Source: UBA1535 sp002323775
GTDB lineage: Bacteria; Bacillota; Clostridia; Tissierellales; Sedimentibacteraceae
DNA length: 64,000 nucleotides
Reading direction: 5' to 3'
NCBI GenBank assembly: GCA_031993545.1
Contig: DAMAHZ010000004.1
Span: 1 to 64,000, forward strand
This document shows, in pieces, positions 24,864 through 34,499 of the stretch. Position numbers and translations under genes: made by a program. A model generated the notes under the pieces. The model was not told the DNA's origin. It ran no database searches and saw only the letters and a list, made by a program, of their open reading frames with translations. Position 1 is the first letter of the stretch; every line of letters starts with the position of its first letter.

Positions 24864-25325
24864 ATGAGAGAAATAATTCTTAATATACTGATATTTATAC
24901 TATTTATAAACCTAGTGATGATAATATTTCCTGAGGGAAAAACAGGAAAATATTGCAGAATAGTAATAAAATTATTTTTATTTATATATATTTTCAATAG
25001 TCTAGTATTAAAGGCTGCTATTTCCTTAGATGACTTCTTTGATTTTAACTTTGATAGTATGGAAAATCAGCTGAGCAATAAAAACTATGAAAGAGAAATC
25101 AGGCTTTCAGAGTCTGAAAAAAGCTTTATATCATTAATTAACAAAGATTTATATGAGGGAGAGGAGGTTATAAAAGATATAAGCTTAATCTTTGCTGACG
25201 AAATGAAATTGACAGTAAAGGTTTACATAAATAAGACCTTAGATATGAAGGAGCAAGATAGTTTAAAGAATAATATTTCAAATATTTTTAAAGTAGATAG
25301 CGAAAATGTTGAAATTACATTTTGA
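24864..25325 (+). CDS. spoIIIAF: Stage III sporulation protein AF
   Basis: 153 aa. Two N-terminal transmembrane helices (ILNILIFILFINLVMIIFP; KLFLFIYIFNSLVLKAAI) and a soluble ring-building-motif-like C-terminal domain. Slightly short for the family but in order. Confidence 0.88.
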   Translation: MREIILNILIFILFINLVMIIFPEGKTGKYCRIVIKLFLFIYIFNSLVLKAAISLDDFFDFNFDSMENQLSNKNYEREIRLSESEKSFISLINKDLYEGEEVIKDISLIFADEMKLTVKVYINKTLDMKEQDSLKNNISNIFKVDSENVEITF

Positions 25326-25399
25326 GTAAACAACTAGACAATAAACTCATGAGTTATTTCTATAAAATTTGTATCATGAGAATAAAAAGGAGGGATAAC

Positions 25400-25978
25400 A
25401 TGTTTAAAAAAGCTGAGGATTTTTTAAACATATTAAAAACAAATAAAAAATTACTTTACACTTTTTGTTTCTTTATCTTGCTTATAGTGGTAGCACTCAT
25501 GCTAAAGACAGATATTTTATCAAATGATACACCAGAAATATCTAAATTATCAGAGGCGGGAGGCGACAAGGCAGGTGGATATAATTATGATGAATATGTA
25601 TCCTCATTAGAAAAAAAATTAGAAAGTATAATTTCAGAGATAGATGGTATAGAAAAGGTTAAAACCATGGTATATACTAAATATTCTCCAAAATTAGAAC
25701 CAATTTTTAATGAGAATACAAACACAGAATCAAATATTGAAACAGGAAGTGACGGTATAAGAAGGGAGCAAAAAAGAGATAATATACAAAAGAATGTTGA
25801 AGCAAAGGATAGTAAAAGTGTTCTCGAAAAATATTATGAGTATCCTGATATATCTGGAGTGTTAATTGTTGTAAACTATTCAGGTAATCAAAATATTTAT
25901 AAAATTTTAATTAATTCAGTAAAAGTTTTACTGGATATAGAGTTAAACAATATCGAAATAATTGTTAGTAAGAATTAA
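25400..25978 (+). CDS. spoIIIAG: Stage III sporulation protein AG
   Basis: 192 aa from ATG 25400 (AAAAGGAGGG SD); the longer upstream reading is rejected. One transmembrane helix at about 23-40, then the ring-building domain (EKKLESIISEIDGIEKVKTMVYT ... GVLIVVNYSG ... LLDIELNNIEIIV). In B. subtilis SpoIIIAG forms the large ring of the mother-cell side of the feeding tube. Confidence 0.93.
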   Translation: MFKKAEDFLNILKTNKKLLYTFCFFILLIVVALMLKTDILSNDTPEISKLSEAGGDKAGGYNYDEYVSSLEKKLESIISEIDGIEKVKTMVYTKYSPKLEPIFNENTNTESNIETGSDGIRREQKRDNIQKNVEAKDSKSVLEKYYEYPDISGVLIVVNYSGNQNIYKILINSVKVLLDIELNNIEIIVSKN

Positions 25979-25997
25979 TAAAAAGGGGGAAATTGAA

Positions 25998-26624
25998 ATG
26001 ACATTTAAAAAGGAGACGTTCATATTTTTAACATCATTAGCATTAATATTGATTATAGGTTACATAAATTTAATTATGTCAAAAAATGCTGATAAGGAAG
26101 GACAGATTTTTGATGAAGCTACATTGCAAAAAAGACAAGAGGAATTTGCAAAATTAACGAGTGACGTAACAGATAAGACTGATTTAGGGGATATTTTAAA
26201 CAATGGTAACTCTGATAATACAGGTGATACAGGTATACTTAATGTATCTTCAAATAATGATAATCTGGATGTAAGCTTTGAAAATTTCAAAATAAGCAAG
26301 GCAAAAAGCAATTTAGAAATCGTTGATCAGATAGAAAGAACTATTTCAAGTCCGACAATATCACAGGACGCAAAGGATAAATTTGAAGATTTGCTCGTGG
26401 CTAAAAACCAGCAAATTCAAATGGAAAGCAGTGTAGAATTGATGCTTAAATCTAAGGGCTATAATAATTTTGTTTGTATAGTTAGCACAAATAGTATAAA
26501 AATCGTAGCCGATAGAGATATTGAAAAAGCAGATGCACTTAAAATACTTGATGTTGTAATGTCTGAAACAAAATTTGATCCTCAGCAAATAAAAATTGTA
26601 AAATTTAATAATAAAGAATTGTAA
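25998..26624 (+). CDS. spoIIIAH: Stage III sporulation protein AH
   Basis: 208 aa from ATG 25998 (AAGGGGGA SD). One transmembrane helix (TFIFLTSLALILIIGYINLI) and a C-terminal YscJ/FliF-like domain (SVELMLKSKGYNNFVCIVSTNSI is typical). It pairs with forespore SpoIIQ across the intermembrane space. Last gene of the operon. Confidence 0.92.
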   Translation: MTFKKETFIFLTSLALILIIGYINLIMSKNADKEGQIFDEATLQKRQEEFAKLTSDVTDKTDLGDILNNGNSDNTGDTGILNVSSNNDNLDVSFENFKISKAKSNLEIVDQIERTISSPTISQDAKDKFEDLLVAKNQQIQMESSVELMLKSKGYNNFVCIVSTNSIKIVADRDIEKADALKILDVVMSETKFDPQQIKIVKFNNKEL

Positions 26625-26653
26625 AATTTTAAGTTCTCTGTTATAATTATAAT

Positions 26654-26821
26654 GTCTTGTGCGACAAGACGCAAGTAAACTAATAACACTTAGTTTTACT
26701 ATTTGTTATTAGTTTGTATGCTTTTTATTAAATTGGAAATTTTTCTTCCAATTTAATGACTGAAGAATCGGAATGATTCTTCTATAGAGCGAATAGAGTT
26801 TGCTCTGTGAACGCAGTTCAC
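26654..26821. repeat. Array of six short hairpins between spoIIIAH and asp23
   Basis: In order: GTCTTGT-GCG-ACAAGAC (26654-26670); AAACTAATAACA/TGTTATTAGTTT (26677 on); ATTAAATTGGAA/TTCCAATTTAAT (26727-26757); GAAGAATC-GGAAT-GATTCTTC (26762-26782); AGAGCGAA/TTTGCTCT (26786-26806); GTGAAC-GCA-GTTCAC (26807-26821). The fourth is the same stem as at 17587 with the loop reversed. No open reading frame of note. Confidence 0.8.
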
Positions 26822-26849
26822 TTTTTATTAAAGAAAGGATGGTTTTAAT

Positions 26850-27236
26850 ATGACAGAAAAAAATCAAGTTTTTGAAGATGGTCAAGTAAAGATTTCTGAT
26901 GAAGTAGTAACTATAATAGCTGGTATAGCAACTACAGGTGTTAAGGGTGTACATAGCATGCACACTGGTTTAGTTGAAGGCTTTTCAAATTTATTTTCAT
27001 CAAAAAACAATTATTCAAAGGGTGTTAAGGTTGTTATAGAAGAAAATGTAGTGACACTGGATATCTTTATTAATGTGGTTTATGGATGCAAGATTAATGA
27101 TGTTGCAGCCGAGATACAAAGAACTGTTAAAAAAGAAGTTGAGACTATGACGGATTTAACAGTTTCTGTTGTAAATATTCATGTTCAAAATATTGTAACC
27201 GAAAAAATAGAAAAAAAAGACGAAGAGAATCAATAA
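26850..27236 (+). CDS. Asp23/Gls24 family envelope stress protein
   Basis: 128 aa; the Asp23 domain is full length (GQVKISDEVVTIIAGIATTGVKGVHSM ... VDIFINVVYGCKINDVAAEIQRTVKKEVE is paraphrased here by its landmark motifs). Clostridia carry this gene immediately before nusB, as here; its stop touches the nusB start. Related to YqhY, linked to envelope or fatty-acid homeostasis in B. subtilis. Confidence 0.9.
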   Translation: MTEKNQVFEDGQVKISDEVVTIIAGIATTGVKGVHSMHTGLVEGFSNLFSSKNNYSKGVKVVIEENVVTLDIFINVVYGCKINDVAAEIQRTVKKEVETMTDLTVSVVNIHVQNIVTEKIEKKDEENQ

Positions 27237-27665
27237 ATGAATAGAAAAATTACTAGAGAAGAAGCAATAAAAATACTATATTCTATGGATATAGGAAATG
27301 TATATGATATTAAATTTGTTCAAGAATATCTGGATCATTTTGCAAATGAAGATTCAGATGATTTAACGTTTAATATTGAAGCTATTGACATTAATTACCT
27401 TGATAAAACAGTGCTTGATATTATAAATAACTTGGAAACTATTGACAAGAAAATCGAGGATAATTCAAAAACATGGAAAATTAACAGAATTGCTAAGATT
27501 GACTTGTCGATACTTCGAGTTGCATTGGCAGAAATACTATATAATGAGCTTATTCCAAATGCTACATCAATCAATGAGGCTGTAAAAATAAGCAAAAAAT
27601 ATTCTGCTGATGAATCATATAAATTCATAAACGGGATACTAGGTTCTGTATGCAGAAGCTTGTAA
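27237..27665 (+). CDS. nusB: Transcription antitermination factor NusB
   Basis: 142 aa all-helical NusB: REEAIKILYSMD at the start and the C-terminal signature LRVALAEILYNE...ATSINEAVKISKKYSADESYKFINGILG (landmarks LRVALAEIL, SINEAV, FINGILG). Binds boxA with S10 in rRNA antitermination. No gap to the upstream gene. Confidence 0.95.
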   Translation: MNRKITREEAIKILYSMDIGNVYDIKFVQEYLDHFANEDSDDLTFNIEAIDINYLDKTVLDIINNLETIDKKIEDNSKTWKINRIAKIDLSILRVALAEILYNELIPNATSINEAVKISKKYSADESYKFINGILGSVCRSL

Positions 27666-27725
27666 GTTTAAAATGCGTTTGTATGCACGATATGTAAACA
27701 TTTTAAATAAAGGAATTTGTATAAA

Positions 27726-28904
27726 ATGAAATTAAAGCCAATTAAAGTATCCATGCTAAATCAATATGTGAAGAACTTGTTAAAAAGCAATAGCATATTC
27801 TATAATCTTTATGTTGAAGGGGAAGTTTCTAATATTAAGATTAGTAAAACAGGCTATACTTTTTTTACGCTAAAAGATGAAAGCTCTGCTATAAGCTGTG
27901 TATGTTGTTATCCGGATGAAAATGTATCTGATGGTGATAAAGTCATTGTTAATGGAAAGCTTGAAGTATATGAGGCTAGAGGTACTTATCAAATTGTTGT
28001 AAATAATATTGAAAAAACAGGGCTTGGCAATATCTTTAAGGAACTTGAGCTTTTAAAGGCTAAGCTAAAGGAAAGAGGCTTGTTTGATAAAAATAAGGAA
28101 ATTCCTTTGCTTCCATCTAAAATAGGTGTTGTAACCTCTAAAAATGGAGCGGCTGTTCAAGATATTATAAGAAGCTTTAATATGGTAAATGCAGGTCTTG
28201 ACATATCTATTTACGATTGTCTTGTTCAAGGTGAAAATGCTAAGGATAGCATTATTCGTGCAATAAAGCACTTTAATGATGAGGAAATTGTTGATATTAT
28301 TCTCATAGCCAGAGGCGGAGGAAGCTCAGAGGATTTAAAGGTGTTTAATGAGCTTGAAGTAGCAGAGGGTATTTTTATGTCTAAAATTCCGGTAGTAACT
28401 GGTATAGGACATGATACTGATATAACATTGTCAGACTACACAGCTGACGTGCATTGTCATACTCCTACAGCAGCTGCTGAATACATAATACGAGGATATA
28501 AGAATATAAATCTGCAATTAGAAGCATATTTCAAAGAATTAGTTGTTAAAACAAAAAACGAGCTAAAATATATTGAAGCAAGCTTAAATACTTATCAATA
28601 TATTTTAAAAACGCATAATCCGCAAAATATTATTATAATGCTGAAAAATCAATGTGATATGCAAAAAACAAAGCTGTCAAACCATAAGGATAACGAGTTA
28701 AGCAAGAAGCTAAACAGTTTAAATTTAATGTATGAGAGAATTTTAGGTCATGATTATAGGAAACAGCTTAAAAATGGATATTCCTTGATTTTTGATAAGG
28801 ATAATAATCTTATAAAAAGCGTGGATAATGTAAATACAGGTGAAAAAATCAAAATAATGTTTGACAAATTTAGTATAGAAGCAGAAATAACTAATGTCTT
28901 ATAA
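27726..28904 (+). CDS. xseA: Exodeoxyribonuclease VII large subunit
   Basis: 392 aa from ATG 27726 (AAAGGAA upstream; a TTG at 27717 is less likely). OB-fold N-terminal domain (VEGEVSNIKISKTGYTFFTLKD), catalytic core (IGVVTSKNGAAVQDI, IARGGGSSEDL, GIGHDTDITLSDYTAD) and a coiled-coil C-terminus. Degrades single-stranded DNA with XseB. Confidence 0.96.
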   Translation: MKLKPIKVSMLNQYVKNLLKSNSIFYNLYVEGEVSNIKISKTGYTFFTLKDESSAISCVCCYPDENVSDGDKVIVNGKLEVYEARGTYQIVVNNIEKTGLGNIFKELELLKAKLKERGLFDKNKEIPLLPSKIGVVTSKNGAAVQDIIRSFNMVNAGLDISIYDCLVQGENAKDSIIRAIKHFNDEEIVDIILIARGGGSSEDLKVFNELEVAEGIFMSKIPVVTGIGHDTDITLSDYTADVHCHTPTAAAEYIIRGYKNINLQLEAYFKELVVKTKNELKYIEASLNTYQYILKTHNPQNIIIMLKNQCDMQKTKLSNHKDNELSKKLNSLNLMYERILGHDYRKQLKNGYSLIFDKDNNLIKSVDNVNTGEKIKIMFDKFSIEAEITNVL

Positions 28905-28907
28905 AAA

Positions 28908-28954
28908 GGCGAGCTTTGTTCGCTCTATGGACATTGTGTCTTGCCAAGCAAGAC
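28908..28954. repeat. Two hairpins before xseB
   Basis: GCGAGC-TTT-GTTCGC (28908-28922, one G-T pair) and GTCTTGC-CAA-GCAAGAC (28938-28954). The second shares the GTCTTG core with the hairpin at 26654. Confidence 0.65.
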
Positions 28955-28973
28955 GATATACAAGGAGCATAAT

Positions 28974-29165
28974 ATGAATTTTGAAAGCTTTGAAGAAGCT
29001 ATGGAAGTTTTAAAGGTTACGGTTGATGAATTTGACAATGGAAAGCATATGAATTTAGATGATTTAATCGAAAATTATGAAAAGGGTATACTTGCATATA
29101 ATTATTGTATTAAAAAGCTTGAGGAAACACAGAATAGAATAAAAATAATAGATGGCAAGGAATAA
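28974..29165 (+). CDS. xseB: Exodeoxyribonuclease VII small subunit
   Basis: 63 aa from ATG 28974 with AAGGAG at 28962-28967; the in-frame TTG at 28941 lies inside a hairpin and is rejected. Family motif NFESFEEAMEVL and LEENYEKGI-like LIENYEKGILAY. Forms the Exo VII holoenzyme with xseA. Confidence 0.93.
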   Translation: MNFESFEEAMEVLKVTVDEFDNGKHMNLDDLIENYEKGILAYNYCIKKLEETQNRIKIIDGKE

Positions 29166-29172
29166 ATAGCAA

Positions 29173-29976
29173 ATGGACAGATTAGATGTTTTGATGTTTA
29201 ATTTAGGACTAGCTAAGAGCAGAGAAAAAGCTAAGCAAATGATAATTTCAAATACAGTCCATGTAGATGGCAAGTTAGTAAACAAGCCAAGTGCAGTATT
29301 TGATGAGCAATGTGAAATAAAGATTGATTTACCAGAAGTTGAATTTGTAAGCCGTGCAGCATTTAAGCTAAAAAAAGCAGTAGAAGAATTTAACATAGAT
29401 TTAAAAGATAAAGTTTGCGTTGATGTAGGTGCTTCTACAGGGGGCTTTACTGACTTCATGCTTAAAAATGGCTGTTCTTTAGTGTACGCAATAGACTCAG
29501 GAAGAAATCAATTAGCAGAGACTTTGCTAAATGATAAAAGAGTTATATCAATGGAAAGGACAAACTTTAGATATATTGATGTGGGGATATTTAAAGAAAA
29601 AATTGATTTTGTCTGTGTTGATGTTTCCTTTATATCTTTAGAGCTAATCATACCTAAAATTGTCGAAATTTGTAATGAAAACACAGATGTTGTAGCCCTA
29701 GTTAAACCACAATTCGAGGCTGGCAAAGGTAATGTAGGTAAAAATGGAATTGTAAAAGATAAAAAAATGCACGTTAGTATACTTGAAAAAGTACATAAGT
29801 ATTTTTTTGATAATAAATTATTTATAAATGATATTATTTATTCTCCGATTACTGGTGGAGATGGAAATATAGAGTACCTTGTCCATGTGAGATGCGACAA
29901 GATGAATACTGCTTTTGAAAATAACCTACATGAGATAATTAAAAAAATAACAAATGAATCTTTTAAAAGTCTTTAG
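29173..29976 (+). CDS. tlyA: TlyA-family rRNA 2'-O-methyltransferase
   Basis: 267 aa: N-terminal S4 RNA-binding domain (MDRLDVLMFNLGLAKSREKAKQ), then FtsJ-like methyltransferase with VDVGASTGGFTDFML, a DVSFISL motif and LVKPQFEAGKGNVGK. In mycobacteria TlyA methylates 16S and 23S rRNA cytidines; the Firmicutes homologue (YqxC) sits between xse genes and argR, as here. The usual ispA, dxs and nadK neighbours are absent from this stretch. Confidence 0.92.
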   Translation: MDRLDVLMFNLGLAKSREKAKQMIISNTVHVDGKLVNKPSAVFDEQCEIKIDLPEVEFVSRAAFKLKKAVEEFNIDLKDKVCVDVGASTGGFTDFMLKNGCSLVYAIDSGRNQLAETLLNDKRVISMERTNFRYIDVGIFKEKIDFVCVDVSFISLELIIPKIVEICNENTDVVALVKPQFEAGKGNVGKNGIVKDKKMHVSILEKVHKYFFDNKLFINDIIYSPITGGDGNIEYLVHVRCDKMNTAFENNLHEIIKKITNESFKSL

Positions 29977-30102
29977 GTCTTTGGAGAGACTTTTAAGTCA
30001 TTTTGAAGAAATACTTTAGTAGCTCAGCAGAGCTAAAAAAATATATTATAATACAAAACAACATTATTCTATTGTTATAGAAGAAAGGAAAATAAGAAGA
30101 AA

Positions 30103-30555
30103 ATGAAAAAATACACAAGACAATTAAAAATTTTAGAGATGATAACATCATCGGAGATTGAAACACAAGAGGAATTAGCAGATGGCTTAAAGGCTATAAA
30201 TATTGATGTTACTCAAGCTACAATTTCAAGAGATATTAAAGAGCTTAGACTTATCAAAACTGTGTCAAAAAGTGGTAAGCAAAAATATGCGACAATTGCA
30301 CAAAGTCAAGAAGGTATAGCTGAAAGATTAAATAAAATGTTTGAAAATTCAGTTGTTTCAATTGATGATGCTATGAACATAATTATAGTTAAAACAATAC
30401 CGGGAGCGGCACAAATATGCGCTTCAGCTATTGATTATATGGGATTAGAAAATGTAGTCGGCACTTTAGCTGGTAATGACAGCGTATTTGTTGCTATAAA
30501 AAGTTTAGAAGCTGTTGAAGAAATAATGGAAGAATTCAGAAAAGTTATAAGATAA
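30103..30555 (+). CDS. argR: Arginine repressor ArgR/AhrC
   Basis: 150 aa: N-terminal winged HTH (ETQEELADGLKAINIDVTQATISRDIKELRL; landmarks VTQATISRDI) and C-terminal arginine-binding trimerisation domain (TIPGAAQICASAID, VVGTLAGNDSVFV). Regulates arginine metabolism; neighbouring tlyA and recN match the conserved clostridial order. Confidence 0.96.
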   Translation: MKKYTRQLKILEMITSSEIETQEELADGLKAINIDVTQATISRDIKELRLIKTVSKSGKQKYATIAQSQEGIAERLNKMFENSVVSIDDAMNIIIVKTIPGAAQICASAIDYMGLENVVGTLAGNDSVFVAIKSLEAVEEIMEEFRKVIR

Positions 30556-30575
30556 GCTATTTGGGAGAATATTTT

Positions 30576-32255
30576 ATGTTATTGAATTTAAGTATAAAAA
30601 ATTTAGCTGTTTTTAAGGATGTATCGATAGATTTTACTAAGGGCTTCAATATCATCACAGGAGAAACTGGAGCGGGAAAATCTATTCTAATTGAAGCTTT
30701 GTTTTTAATTATTGGCTCAAGAGCAAGCAAAGAACTGATAAGAAAAGATTGCAAAAGCGCTTTTTTGAGTGCTGCGTTTGATATTTCTAAAAATATAAAG
30801 GCAAGTAAATTTTTAAATGAAAATAACATATTTATTGAAGATGATGATTTTCTTATAATTTCAAGAGAACTTTTAGATACTGGAAAAAGTATAAACAAAA
30901 TAAATAATAATGTAGTATCTATAAATATATTGAAAGAGCTGGGAATTTTTCTTTTAGATATATATGGACAATTTGAACAGCAATATATTTATAAGAAAGA
31001 AAATCATATTATTTTATTGGACAACTTAATAAATAAAGAAATTACTCCAGTTTTATCTGAATATGAATTGCTTTATGGTACGTATAGAAAAAAACTGTCA
31101 GAAATAGGCAGTTTGACGGACAAGCTATATAATAAGGATAAAAAATTAGAGCAGTATAGCTACGAGATAAATGAGATAGAAGAAGCATCCTTGCAGGAGG
31201 ATGAAGAAGATAATTTGATTAAGGAGCTTAAAAAACTATCAAATATGAAAGAAATACAAGCTTCTTTGTTCGAAATTGAAAAGAAACTTGTAAAAAATGA
31301 TAATTCTGCTATAAATAATATCAATAGCTCATATAGCTTATTAAATAAAATTAAAAATTATGATGATAATATAAATAAATATATCGAAAGATTTGACTTT
31401 ATAATAGATGAACTGCAAGATTTAGGCTTTGATATAATTGATTATTCTGACAATTTAGAGCTTGATAATCAAAGATTAGAGGAAGTTGAGGACAGAATTT
31501 CTCTCATAAATAGTTTAAAGAGAAAATATGGTTATAATATAAGTAAAATCAATGAATATAAAGAAAGTGTTCAAAATGAATACAATATACTGCTTGATGC
31601 TGAAAGTAAATTAAATTCGTTAAATAAAGAATTGCAGTCTACAAAAGCTGATTTAATTAAAACAGCTTCTACAATGACTGATTTAAGAAAAAATGCAGCA
31701 GATTTTCTTGAGAAAAATATGGCAGTAGAGCTAGAAGACTTAAATATGAAAAATATTCAATTTAAAGTCAAATTTGATGCAAAAAATGATTTTTCATCAA
31801 ATGGATTAGATGATATTGAATTTTTAATGTCAACTAATGCCGGAGCTGACTTAAACGCTATACATAAAATAGTTTCTGGCGGCGAAGCATCAAGAATAAT
31901 GCTTGCCATAAAGAAATTAAGCTGTGATAATGACTTTATTACAAGCTTAGTTTTTGATGAAATTGATACTGGAATTAGTGGAAAGACTTCACAAATGGCA
32001 GGAAATAAGATGAAGTTTATTTCAAAAAATAGCCAAGTTATATGTGTAACACATTCTCCGCAAATTGCTTCGATATCTGATAATCATTTTATGATAGAAA
32101 AAAACAGCTCATCAAATGAAACAATAAGTATTGTAAAAAAATTAAATGATAACGAAAAAACTAATGAAATTGCAAGACTTTTAAGCGGTATGAACATAAC
32201 ACAAAAATCCCTAAATAACGCAAAGGAACTAATTGAATCTAATAAAAATGCTTAA
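30576..32255 (+). CDS. recN: DNA repair protein RecN
   Basis: 559 aa from ATG 30576 (TTGGGAG upstream; in-frame TTG at 30561 rejected). SMC-like: Walker A GETGAGKSI near residue 35, long coiled-coil centre, signature VSGGEASRIMLAI and Walker B LVFDEIDTGISG. Acts in double-strand break repair. Confidence 0.96.
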   Translation: MLLNLSIKNLAVFKDVSIDFTKGFNIITGETGAGKSILIEALFLIIGSRASKELIRKDCKSAFLSAAFDISKNIKASKFLNENNIFIEDDDFLIISRELLDTGKSINKINNNVVSINILKELGIFLLDIYGQFEQQYIYKKENHIILLDNLINKEITPVLSEYELLYGTYRKKLSEIGSLTDKLYNKDKKLEQYSYEINEIEEASLQEDEEDNLIKELKKLSNMKEIQASLFEIEKKLVKNDNSAINNINSSYSLLNKIKNYDDNINKYIERFDFIIDELQDLGFDIIDYSDNLELDNQRLEEVEDRISLINSLKRKYGYNISKINEYKESVQNEYNILLDAESKLNSLNKELQSTKADLIKTASTMTDLRKNAADFLEKNMAVELEDLNMKNIQFKVKFDAKNDFSSNGLDDIEFLMSTNAGADLNAIHKIVSGGEASRIMLAIKKLSCDNDFITSLVFDEIDTGISGKTSQMAGNKMKFISKNSQVICVTHSPQIASISDNHFMIEKNSSSNETISIVKKLNDNEKTNEIARLLSGMNITQKSLNNAKELIESNKNA

Positions 32256-32401
32256 TTTTATTATATAAAAAATTTTTAAATATAAAGATTTTAAATTTTC
32301 ATTTAAAATCTCAAATAAATTATAGTTTTATAGCTTTTAGACAATAGAATAATAAAATTTATAATGGTTAAATTAAAATTAAAATTTTTAAGGAGTGTGT
32401 G

Positions 32402-33502
32402 ATGAAACATTTTAAAGGAAAAATTTTAATTTTAATAACCGTAATTTGCGTTATAGTTGGAACGGTATACTTTTTTGATAATAATTTAAAAGTTTCTTAT
32501 AAATATTTTAATCCCTTTATCACTGATGAGGAGGTTAGTTTTGAAAAACGTTATGTAATACCCGGAGGTCAAACTATTGGAGTTGAGCTAAAAACAAAGG
32601 GTATTCTAGTAGTTGGGCTTGCTGATGTTGTAAATAATAATAAAATTTCTATATCTCCGGCAAAAGATGCCGGAATGCACATAGGAGATAAGATTATATC
32701 TGTTGATAATAACCCAGTATCTAAAACGACAGATTTTATATCCTATGTAAAATCTAAGGGAATAAAAGAATATAATATTGAAGTTGAGAGAAATGGTGAC
32801 AGAATACAGCTTTTGATGACTCCGGTAAAAAGATACGAGGCTAATGATATTATTTTTGGATTTTGGGCAAGAGATAATATAGCAGGTATAGGAACAATAA
32901 CCTACATTGATCCAGAGACTAGAGCATATTCGGCAGTAGGTCACGGAATAACTGACTCAGACACTAAAAAGCTTATAGATATTGATTATGGTTTAATTTC
33001 AAAGGCAAATATTACAAACATAAAATCTGGTAAAAGAGGCGAACCGGGTGAAATTGTAGGCTATATCTTAAAAGATGAGAATAGGCTTGGAACTGTAAGA
33101 AAAAACACTTCTTTTGGAGTTGTGGGAGAAATCGACGAAAAGAGCATGACATATTTTTCAAGTAGCTTGATAGAAATTGGCAATAAGGATGATGTGGAAA
33201 TCGGTCCTGCAAAGATATTGGCTTGTTTAGACCACGAAATTAAGGAGTACGACATAGAAATTATAAAGACATATTATCAAAGCAAGGCTACTGATAAAAG
33301 CTTTATAATCAGAATAGTTGACAAAGAATTATTATCATTGACAAATGGAATAATTCAAGGAATGAGTGGCTGCCCTATCATACAAAATGGAAAGCTGATA
33401 GGAGCTGTAACTCATGTATTTATGAATGACCCTTCTAAAGGTTACGGAATTTACGCACAGTGGCTTTTTGATGAAAATACTCGTAAAAAATCCGACCTAT
33501 AG
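32402..33502 (+). CDS. spoIVB: SpoIVB serine peptidase
   Basis: 366 aa from ATG 32402 (AAGGAG 6 nt upstream; GTG at 32399 also possible). N-terminal transmembrane anchor, PDZ domain (AKDAGMHIGDKIISVDNNPV) and S55 peptidase with catalytic Ser in QGMSGCPIIQNGKLIGAVTHVF. Made in the forespore, it cleaves SpoIVFA to trigger pro-sigma-K processing. Next to spo0A as in B. subtilis. Confidence 0.95.
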   Translation: MKHFKGKILILITVICVIVGTVYFFDNNLKVSYKYFNPFITDEEVSFEKRYVIPGGQTIGVELKTKGILVVGLADVVNNNKISISPAKDAGMHIGDKIISVDNNPVSKTTDFISYVKSKGIKEYNIEVERNGDRIQLLMTPVKRYEANDIIFGFWARDNIAGIGTITYIDPETRAYSAVGHGITDSDTKKLIDIDYGLISKANITNIKSGKRGEPGEIVGYILKDENRLGTVRKNTSFGVVGEIDEKSMTYFSSSLIEIGNKDDVEIGPAKILACLDHEIKEYDIEIIKTYYQSKATDKSFIIRIVDKELLSLTNGIIQGMSGCPIIQNGKLIGAVTHVFMNDPSKGYGIYAQWLFDENTRKKSDL

Positions 33503-33626
33503 GAATAAAATTTAAAGGGAATTATCTTATTTTGGCGTATAATATATTACAGACAAAATGTGATAGCTATTTATAATATTGCTTGTAAAATTATAGCGAG
33601 CATAAAAAATCAGGGGGGTTATAATC

Positions 33627-34421
33627 ATGGAAGAAATGGTAAAGGTTGTCATATCAGATGACAATAAGGAATTTAGGGGAGTATTAAAGGACTTTTTAGC
33701 AACGAAAAATCTATTTGATGTAGTTGCAACAGCAGATGATGGTATCAAAGCAGTTCAGGCTGTTGAAAAATTTGAGCCGGACGTTTTGATACTAGACATT
33801 ATAATGCCTCATTTAGATGGATTGGGAGTTCTTGAGAGACTTCACAAGACGCAGTTAAGAAAATTTCCAAAGGTAATTATTTTATCTGCAGTTGGTCATG
33901 ATAAGATTACACAAAGAGCAATCAGTATGGGTGTTGATTATTATATAGTTAAGCCTTTTAACTTTGATTCATTCTCAGACAGATTGCTACAGGTTTCTGG
34001 ATTTGAAACACCTAAGATGCTTTCAAGAAACAAAGAAATGCTTTATAACGATATTGTAGAAAAGAAATTTAGCTTAGAATCAAAGATAACTGAGATATTG
34101 AGGGAAGTGGGGGTTCCAGCACATATTAAAGGTTACCAGTATTTAAGAACATCAATTATTGAAGTAGTAAATAATATAGAGCTTTTAGGAGCTATAACAA
34201 AAGAGTTATATCCAGGTATTGCATCAAGATACTCAACGACTCCAAGCAGAGTAGAAAGAGCTATAAGGCATGCTATAGAGGTTGCGTGCAACAGAGGCAG
34301 GATTGAGACTATCAACAGTATTTTTGGATATACTATACATAACAATAAAGGTAAACCAACAAATAGTGAGTTCATTGCTATGATAGCTGATAAGTTAAGA
34401 CTTGAGCAAAGAGTATCGTAG
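33627..34421 (+). CDS. spo0A: Sporulation master regulator Spo0A
   Basis: 264 aa. Receiver domain with acidic pocket DD (residues 11-12) and phospho-acceptor Asp57 in VLILDIIMPHLDG; C-terminal Spo0A DNA-binding domain with EVGVPAHIKGYQYLR and SRVERAIRHAIEVACNRG. SD GGGGGG at normal spacing. Phosphorylated Spo0A starts sporulation; its presence with spoIIIA and spoIVB supports a spore former. Confidence 0.98.
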   Translation: MEEMVKVVISDDNKEFRGVLKDFLATKNLFDVVATADDGIKAVQAVEKFEPDVLILDIIMPHLDGLGVLERLHKTQLRKFPKVIILSAVGHDKITQRAISMGVDYYIVKPFNFDSFSDRLLQVSGFETPKMLSRNKEMLYNDIVEKKFSLESKITEILREVGVPAHIKGYQYLRTSIIEVVNNIELLGAITKELYPGIASRYSTTPSRVERAIRHAIEVACNRGRIETINSIFGYTIHNNKGKPTNSEFIAMIADKLRLEQRVS

Positions 34422-34499
34422 CGTATTGGAAATACTAATTCCATTGGACAATAATTGTTAGGAATTTTACGAAATGGATTAGTGTATGAGGAGGACAAA

